NCBI GenBank assembly: GCA_029865675.1 | Contig: JARXAU010000162.1 | Location: forward strand, 1-18,502 | Direction of reading: 5' to 3' | Source of the DNA: Rhodoferax sp. | GTDB taxonomy: Bacteria; Pseudomonadota; Gammaproteobacteria; Burkholderiales; Burkholderiaceae_C | Length of the DNA stretch: 18,502 bases | Shown: positions 14,333 to 18,502 of the stretch, piece by piece | How positions within the stretch are numbered: the first letter of the stretch is position 1 | Layout of the letters: each line of letters begins with the position of its first letter | The notes under the pieces: model-generated | Databases searched by the model: none | Told to the model about the DNA's origin: nothing | Seen by the model: only the letters and a program-made list of their open reading frames with translations | Position numbers and translations under genes: made by a program

Positions 14333-15343
14333 TCAGTCCACTAGTGGCTGGTCGCCCGGGGCGGCAAAAGTCATGCCTTGGCGCACCTGAAAGCCCCTCA
14401 AAAAATCAGCTACCGGCAGACGTCGGGCCCCTGGGCGCTGCAGTTCGGTCAAGCGCACGGCACCTTGGCCGGCGCGCACCAAGATGCCTTCGGGTCCGAC
14501 CGACAAAATTTCGCCAGGCAAGCATTGCGAGGAATCCACCGAGGCATCACCGGCCACCGCCGCTTCGGCTTCCGCTCCCCAAACCTTTAGCGCCTCCCCT
14601 GCCAGGGTTGTGCTGGCACCGGGAAACGGGTTAAAGGCGTGAACGCGGCGGGCGATGAGATTTGCGCCCAAGCGCCAGTCGATGGCGGCCTCGCTCTTTT
14701 CGATCTTGTGGGCGTAGCTCACGCCCTGCGCAGGCTGGTCTTGGGCCACCCAGGTTGCCGGTTCGGCCAGCGCATGCACCACGAGGCGGGCGCCAAGTGC
14801 GGCCACCCGGTCGTGCAAGCTGGCGTTAGTGTCGCTTGCGTGAATGGGAAGGCTCTCTTGCAGCAGCATGGCGCCGGTGTCCAGGCCCGCATCCATTTGC
14901 ATGATGGTCACGCCAGTGTGGCTGTCACCGGCTTCTATCGCGCGGTGGATGGGTGCGGCACCGCGCCAGCGCGGCAGCAGCGAGCCGTGGATGTTGAGGC
15001 AGCCCCACTGCCCCGGCCCGGCCATCGTGTCAAGCACCCACTGCGGCAAGATCAGCCCATAGGCCACCACCACCATGGCGTCGGCCTGGGCGGCGGTAAT
15101 CGCCTGGCGGGCAGCCGCCGCGTCTTCGGCATATTTTCCGTCCAAGCGCAAGCCGTGCGGCTGCGCCAAGGGCAGGCCGTGGTCCAGGGCGAATTGCTTG
15201 ACCGCCGAGGCCTGCAGCTTCATGCCGCGCCCGGCCGGTCGGTCCGGCTGGGTCAGCACCAGCGCGATGGTGTGGCCGGCAACCAGGAGTTGCTCTAGGG
15301 CGGTGCGGGCAAACTCGGGCGTGCCCGCAAAAACCAGCCTCAA
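14333..15343 (-). CDS. fmt: Methionyl-tRNA formyltransferase
   Basis: This enzyme (336 aa) formylates initiator Met-tRNA using 10-formyl-tetrahydrofolate. The N-terminal Rossmann start is RLVFAGTPEFA. The catalytic signature NIHGSLLPRWRGAAP is at about 117-131 (Asn117, His119), and GLDTGAML holds the catalytic Asp about 155. The C-terminal RNA-binding domain follows. The frame remains open to 15460, but the family start is the TTG at 15343, whose TTGA overlaps the def stop; no ATG lies at the right place. This is the def-fmt pairing seen across bacteria, with both genes acting on N-terminal formyl-Met. The TTG start may keep expression low relative to def. Confidence 0.95.
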   Translation of the reverse strand: MRLVFAGTPEFARTALEQLLVAGHTIALVLTQPDRPAGRGMKLQASAVKQFALDHGLPLAQPHGLRLDGKYAEDAAAARQAITAAQADAMVVVAYGLILPQWVLDTMAGPGQWGCLNIHGSLLPRWRGAAPIHRAIEAGDSHTGVTIMQMDAGLDTGAMLLQESLPIHASDTNASLHDRVAALGARLVVHALAEPATWVAQDQPAQGVSYAHKIEKSEAAIDWRLGANLIARRVHAFNPFPGASTTLAGEALKVWGAEAEAAVAGDASVDSSQCLPGEILSVGPEGILVRAGQGAVRLTELQRPGARRLPVADFLRGFQVRQGMTFAAPGDQPLVD

Positions 15344-15849
15344 CGCGCGTCCTCGCGCTGAGCCTTGCGCATTTTGGTTTTGATGCGGTTGCGCTTCAAG
15401 GGCGACAGGTATTCCACAAACACCTTTCCCATCAAATGGTCCATCTCGTGCTGGATGCACACCGCCAGCAGCTCGTTGGCCTCAATCGTACGGCTTTGGC
15501 CTTCGGCGTCCCAGGCACGCACATGCACTTCGTCATGGCGGACCACGCCGTCGTAAATGCCAGGCACCGACAAACAGCCTTCTTCGTTGAGGTGGGTGGC
15601 CTCGCTGGTCCACACCAGCTCGGGGTTGATTAGCACCAGCGGCTGCTTGCGCTCTTGAGACACGTCGATCACGATCAAGCGCTCATGCACATCCACCTGG
15701 CTGGCCGCCAGACCAATGCCATTGGCGTCGTACATGGTGTCGAGCATGTCACGCACCAGCTGCGAAACACGCGCGTCCACGCGAGCAATGGGCTTGGCGA
15801 CGGTATGGAGCCTCGGGTCGGGATAGCAAAGAATGGGGAGTAAGGCCAT
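15340..15849 (-). CDS. def: Peptide deformylase
   Basis: Peptide deformylase (169 aa, standard length) removes the formyl group from nascent proteins in the cytoplasm with a bound Fe2+ or Zn2+. The three motifs are intact: GIGLAASQ at 44-51, EEGCLSVP at 89-96 with metal ligand Cys92, and HEMDH at 134-138 giving two His ligands and the catalytic Glu. The C-terminus is basic (KRNRIKTKMRKAQ). The ATG at 15849 is the only start compatible with MALLPILCYPDPRL. It is preceded by a hairpin at 15860-15887 and no clear Shine-Dalgarno. It leads the unit def-fmt-azlC-azlD and is divergent from the exported-protein/dprA unit. Confidence 0.96.
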   Translation of the reverse strand: MALLPILCYPDPRLHTVAKPIARVDARVSQLVRDMLDTMYDANGIGLAASQVDVHERLIVIDVSQERKQPLVLINPELVWTSEATHLNEEGCLSVPGIYDGVVRHDEVHVRAWDAEGQSRTIEANELLAVCIQHEMDHLMGKVFVEYLSPLKRNRIKTKMRKAQREDAR

Positions 15850-15859
15850 GGCAACACAT

Positions 15860-15887
15860 CAAAAAGGCTGGTATTTTCGCCTTTTTG
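15860..15887 (-). other. Stem-loop in the def leader
   Basis: A perfect 9-bp stem CAAAAAGGC / GCCTTTTTG encloses a 10-base loop and ends about 10 bases before the def start codon. It has A-run and T-run flanks like a small bidirectional terminator, but only three G-C pairs sit at the loop end. It may be a leader structure affecting def translation or a weak attenuator. Confidence 0.55.
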
Positions 15888-15892
15888 TGGTC

Positions 15893-15904
15893 AAGCACGT
15901 GCTT
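15893..15904. promoter_or_regulatory. Palindrome AAGCACGTGCTT, candidate operator
   Basis: This perfect 12-bp palindrome is centred in the 140-base divergent region between def and the dprA unit, 44 bases from the def start and 86 from the other. Position and symmetry suit a dimeric regulator, but no known binding-site family was recognised. Confidence 0.35.
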
Positions 15905-15989
15905 ATCTGTGAAAACCGCGCGCGCAGGCGGTGGTTTCGCGGCAATAATTGGCAAAATCGCAACCTGTTTTTCTTTCTTGGATACTGCC

Positions 15990-16922
15990 ATGGCCACTTG
16001 GACGACGCCCCGAAGCGCTTTGAATCTGCTGACCGGCGTGCTGCTTGGGCTAGGTGCCAGCACAACGGCTTGGAGCCAAGCGTCTGCTCCTCTTGCGCCC
16101 CAACAGCCGCCCACCGAACGGCTATCGCCCCAGGTGCGTAGCCATGTGCTTCCCGCACCCCTAAGCGTCGCGCTCAAGCGCAGCCTGATAGAGCCCTTTT
16201 TGGCCGAGCCCTTGGTAATCGACGAAGACGCGTTGCGCGCGGCCCCGCGAATTGTCGCAGCCCAAGAAAACCGGGTGCTGCTGTCGCGTGGCGATCGCGC
16301 CTATGTCCGCAGCACCAACGGCTCGGCCTTGCTGCTCAATCCTGACAAAGACCAGCGCTTTAGCGTCTTTCGTGATAGCAAGGCTTTGCGCGATCCGGCA
16401 AGCGGAGCGATCTTGGGCTATGAAGCGCAATTTGTGGGCAGTGCTTTACTTATAGAGAGTGAAAGCACCGCTGTCGGCTTGGTGGCGGGAACCGAGGGCG
16501 CTCGGGTAGTACCTGCCACCGTGCTGATCACGGGTGCGAAAGAAGAAATTCGCGCTGGTGACCGGCTGCTACCCCGACCACCCTCACGCTGGCAAGACTT
16601 GGTTCCCCGCCCCGCAGATCCTGGGTTGGAGGCGCAGATTATTTCGGTTTATGGCAGCTCAGCGGTCAATGCGGGGCAGAACCAAATCGTTGTGCTGAAC
16701 CGGGGCGCAGGCGATGGGCTGGCACCTGGCCAGGTGTTGGCCATCCAAAAACGGCTGGGCCTGGCGACAGAAAAGGGTGACACGGCCCGTACGCTCCTGC
16801 AACTGCCGGACGAACGCAATGGCTTGGCAATGGTGTTTCTTAGTTTCGACAAACTTGCCTACGCACTGGTGGTTGAAGTGGGCGACGCCGTGCGCGTTGG
16901 TGACCGGCTGACCTCTCCCTGA
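15990..16922 (+). CDS. Exported protein related to dprA-linked LysM proteins, LysM domain missing
   Basis: This is an exported protein (310 aa), probably periplasmic or envelope-associated. A signal peptide (LLTGVLLGLGASTTAWSQA) ends near residue 31. A short Pro-rich linker then runs straight into a domain marked by LIEPFLAEPLVIDEDAL at about 66-82, IVAAQENRVLLSRGDRAYVR, EEIRAGDRLLP, and NAGQNQIVVLNRGAGDGLAPGQVLAI. From memory, homologues beside dprA in Burkholderiales begin with a LysM module (YTVKRGDTLW-like) before this domain. No such motif exists here, and only 140 bases separate this gene from def, so it is not hidden upstream. ATG 15990 is chosen over upstream in-frame codons because the leader starts there; a Shine-Dalgarno is weak. 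It lies 9 bases before dprA and is probably co-transcribed. Function is unknown. Confidence 0.75.
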   Translation: MATWTTPRSALNLLTGVLLGLGASTTAWSQASAPLAPQQPPTERLSPQVRSHVLPAPLSVALKRSLIEPFLAEPLVIDEDALRAAPRIVAAQENRVLLSRGDRAYVRSTNGSALLLNPDKDQRFSVFRDSKALRDPASGAILGYEAQFVGSALLIESESTAVGLVAGTEGARVVPATVLITGAKEEIRAGDRLLPRPPSRWQDLVPRPADPGLEAQIISVYGSSAVNAGQNQIVVLNRGAGDGLAPGQVLAIQKRLGLATEKGDTARTLLQLPDERNGLAMVFLSFDKLAYALVVEVGDAVRVGDRLTSP

Positions 16923-16931
16923 CGGGCCCAG

Positions 16932-18128
16932 ATGACAGTCGCCATTGATTACGAGGAACTGGCTGGCTGGCTGCGGCTTCAGCTGACCGATGGTATTGGC
17001 AATGCGAGCGCGCGCAAACTGCTCACCGCGTTTGGTTTGCCAGAACAACTATTTAAACAGCGCACGAGCGCCCTGCGTGAGGTCGTTAACGCGGCCCAGG
17101 CGCAAGCTTTATCGCAAGAGCCCTTGGGGTTTGCACAGGCCCTGAATACGACGTGGGCCTGGCTACAGACCGATCCCGATGGCCGGCGCGTGCTGCCGCT
17201 GGGCGACCCCGCTTACCCATCGTCGCTCTTGCAGATGGAAGACCCGCCCGTGTTGCTCTATGGCGTGGGGCGCGCCGGGGCGTGGCAAGCGGGCCATCTC
17301 GACGCCTTGCGTTGCGTTGCCGTGGTCGGTAGCCGCAACCCCACGCCCCAGGGTGCTGCCAACGCCCACGAGTTTGGGCAGGCGCTGGCGCTCGCAGGGC
17401 TCACCATCGTCTCGGGCATGGCGCTTGGCGTGGACGGTGCGGCGCACCAAGGGGCCCTGGACGCACTGGGCGCGATTGGCACGGCCGGCAAGTTGCCGCA
17501 AGAACACACTGCAACCATTGCAGTGGTGGGCACCGGCTTAGACCGCGTGTATCCCAAACAACACCTCTCCCTGGCAAAGCAAATTGCGGTGCATGGACTG
17601 ATCTTGAGCGAATACCCTTTAGGTACGCCCCCCCTGGCGGCTCATTTCCCACAACGCAACCGCATCATCTCTGGCTTGTCGCAGGGCACTTTGGTGGTGG
17701 AGGCGGCCTTGAAATCAGGCTCTTTGATTACCGCCCGCTTGGCGCTGGACCAAGGACGGGAGGTGTTCGCGATACCGGGCTCCATCCACAGCACCCAGTC
17801 GCGTGGTTGCCACGCCTTGATTAAACAAGGGGCCAAGTTGGTAGAAAGCGCGCAGGACGTGTTGGAAGAGCTTTTCGCGACGCCGCCGCGCCCGGACAGC
17901 GCCAGCAAAGCCCACGCGGCTGACCCCAGATGCGAACTTAAAGACGTGCCTGACGGCCCGCATGGCTTGTTGGAAGCGCTGGGTTTTGACCCGAGCAGCT
18001 TGGACGCGCTGCAAGCGCGTACCGGCTTGGACACCCCCCGTCTGCAGGCTGAATTGATGGCGCTGGAGTTGCAAGGCGACGTACTGCGCCTGCCTGGTGG
18101 GCTGTTTCAGCGGCAAGTTAGATCATAA
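16932..18128 (+). CDS. dprA: DNA-processing protein DprA
   Basis: DprA (398 aa) loads RecA on incoming single-stranded DNA during natural transformation and protects it, acting in the cytoplasm. The N-terminal helical region is residues 1-90. The Rossmann-like core carries VGSRNPTPQG at 132-141, SGMALGVDGAAHQGAL at 161-176, GTGLDRVYP at 200-208, FPQRNRIISGLS at 239-250 and LKSGSLITARLALDQGREVFAIPGS at 260-284. A linker and a C-terminal winged-helix-like domain complete it. About 12 extra residues (IGTAGKLPQEHT) lie between the HQGALDAL helix and the next beta strand, a small lineage insertion. It starts 9 bases after the preceding gene. No other competence gene is visible here. Confidence 0.96.
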   Translation: MTVAIDYEELAGWLRLQLTDGIGNASARKLLTAFGLPEQLFKQRTSALREVVNAAQAQALSQEPLGFAQALNTTWAWLQTDPDGRRVLPLGDPAYPSSLLQMEDPPVLLYGVGRAGAWQAGHLDALRCVAVVGSRNPTPQGAANAHEFGQALALAGLTIVSGMALGVDGAAHQGALDALGAIGTAGKLPQEHTATIAVVGTGLDRVYPKQHLSLAKQIAVHGLILSEYPLGTPPLAAHFPQRNRIISGLSQGTLVVEAALKSGSLITARLALDQGREVFAIPGSIHSTQSRGCHALIKQGAKLVESAQDVLEELFATPPRPDSASKAHAADPRCELKDVPDGPHGLLEALGFDPSSLDALQARTGLDTPRLQAELMALELQGDVLRLPGGLFQRQVRS

Positions 18129-18217
18129 GATCCCACCAATCCGTTAAAATCGGTAACAATCAGTTTTGTGTTAATTGTCGACCACCCACCGTTCTTACAA
18201 CCACACCGTACAAACCT
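18129..18217 (+). other. A/T-richer leader before the HTH-receiver gene
   Basis: This 89-base gap is richer in A/T than its surroundings. It contains GTTAAAATCGGTAAC-type partial symmetry (GTTA at 18143, TAAC at 18153) and runs such as TTTTGTGTTAATTG. This is consistent with a promoter for the downstream gene, but no acceptable -35/-10 pair could be fixed. No terminator for dprA was seen. Confidence 0.3.
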
Positions 18218-18502
18218 ATGGCACTGCCCGATTCCTCTGACATTCTTACCACCCAGCAAGCGGCCCGCCTCTTAGGCTTGTCCACCACCACCGTGCAGAA
18301 AATGGTCGCCAATGGTGAGCTAGACGCTTGGGTGACATCGGGGGGCCACCGGAGGATTTACCGCAGTGCCGTGGAAAAAATGATGCCGACACGCACCGAC
18401 AGCCAGTACTCCAGCGCGCCAGGGCCATTGCGGGTGCTGCTGGCAGAAGATGATGCGCTGCAGGTAGCGTATTTTGAGTCTTTGATCAAGCGTTGCAGCC
18501 AC
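18218..18502 (+). CDS. Excisionase/MerR-type HTH plus response-regulator receiver protein, C-terminus off window
   Basis: The first 95 residues of a regulator are present; the frame is open to the window edge. Residues about 10-56 form an excisionase/MerR-type helix-turn-helix: LTTQQAARLLGLSTTTVQKMVANGEL, then SGGHRRIYRSAVEKMM, the usual wing with GGHRR. After a short Ser/Pro linker (about 57-69), a receiver domain begins with PLRVLLAEDDALQVAYF, showing the acidic cluster Glu77-Asp78-Asp79 that starts CheY-like folds. The phospho-acceptor Asp would lie beyond the edge. This is the reverse of the common receiver-then-DNA-binding order. No sensor kinase is in the window. The start ATG at 18218 lacks a strong Shine-Dalgarno, but the N-terminus fits the HTH family. 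Confidence 0.8.
   Translation, partial: MALPDSSDILTTQQAARLLGLSTTTVQKMVANGELDAWVTSGGHRRIYRSAVEKMMPTRTDSQYSSAPGPLRVLLAEDDALQVAYFESLIKRCSH

Larger units (their letters stand above)
15850..15989. promoter_or_regulatory. Divergent control region between def and the dprA unit
   Basis: This 140-base region must drive both directions. It holds a perfect 9-bp stem CAAAAAGGC / GCCTTTTTG (15860-15868 and 15879-15887, loop 10), and a perfect 12-bp palindrome AAGCACGTGCTT at 15893-15904. On the plus strand AATAAT at 15944-15949 is a 5/6 match to a -10 element, without a good -35. On the minus strand TTGACC (plus-strand 15889-15894) is a 5/6 match to a -35 element, without a good -10. The hairpin ends about 10 bases before the def ATG, so it would lie in the def leader. 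Confidence 0.45.

Overview
The window is GC-rich (roughly 60-65% by eye) and densely coded. It looks like chromosome of a betaproteobacterium, most likely a Burkholderiales/Comamonadaceae member (Rhodoferax/Polaromonas/Acidovorax type). The assignment rests on the DUF3567 protein, the single-TM DUF3108 protein, the soluble HiPIP, and the def-fmt / SAF-like protein-dprA arrangement. No rRNA, tRNA, CRISPR array, insertion sequence, integrase or attachment site was seen. No gap between genes exceeds about 250 bases.

Layout. (1) Positions 2-2553, rightward: the end of a molybdenum-hydroxylase maturation cluster, with a CoxE-type VWA protein (N-terminus off the window), a MobA/MocA-like nucleotidyltransferase and a translationally coupled 2OG-Fe(II) oxygenase-like protein. 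(2) Positions 7977 down to 2581, leftward: a seven-gene periplasmic copper-handling block. In transcription order it holds a CzcI-like His/Cys exported protein, a small exported protein ending in a GGWRAYARE motif, a TolC-family lipoprotein, a Tat-exported CopA-like multicopper oxidase, a CopI-like cupredoxin, a DUF411 protein and a CusF-like Cu(I) chaperone. Most junctions are overlapping or short. (3) Positions 11317 down to 8072, leftward: an RhlE-type DEAD-box helicase, a small conserved hypothetical, a DUF3108 membrane-anchored protein and a DUF3567 protein. (4) Positions 15849 down to 11465, leftward: def, fmt, azlC, azlD, pgk, then a HiPIP gene closed by a clear intrinsic terminator. 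(5) Positions 15990-18128, rightward and divergent from def: an exported protein resembling the LysM protein usually found beside dprA but with no LysM domain, then dprA. (6) From 18218 to the right edge: the start of a protein with an excisionase/MerR-type helix-turn-helix followed by a response-regulator receiver domain.

How they work together. Block 2 should oxidise, bind and export copper in the periplasm. It contains no inner-membrane pump, membrane-fusion protein or metal regulator, so those must be encoded elsewhere. Block 1 would insert or modify molybdopterin cofactor for a xanthine/CO-dehydrogenase-type enzyme encoded to the left. Blocks 3-5 are mainly housekeeping: formyl-Met processing and initiation, glycolysis, amino-acid export, RNA remodelling and DNA uptake.

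No wholly new system is evident. The best leads are the uncharacterised GGWR protein of the copper block, the LysM-less dprA neighbour, the coupled nucleotidyltransferase/oxygenase pair, the HTH-first response regulator, and a perfect 22-bp palindrome inside the multicopper oxidase gene.
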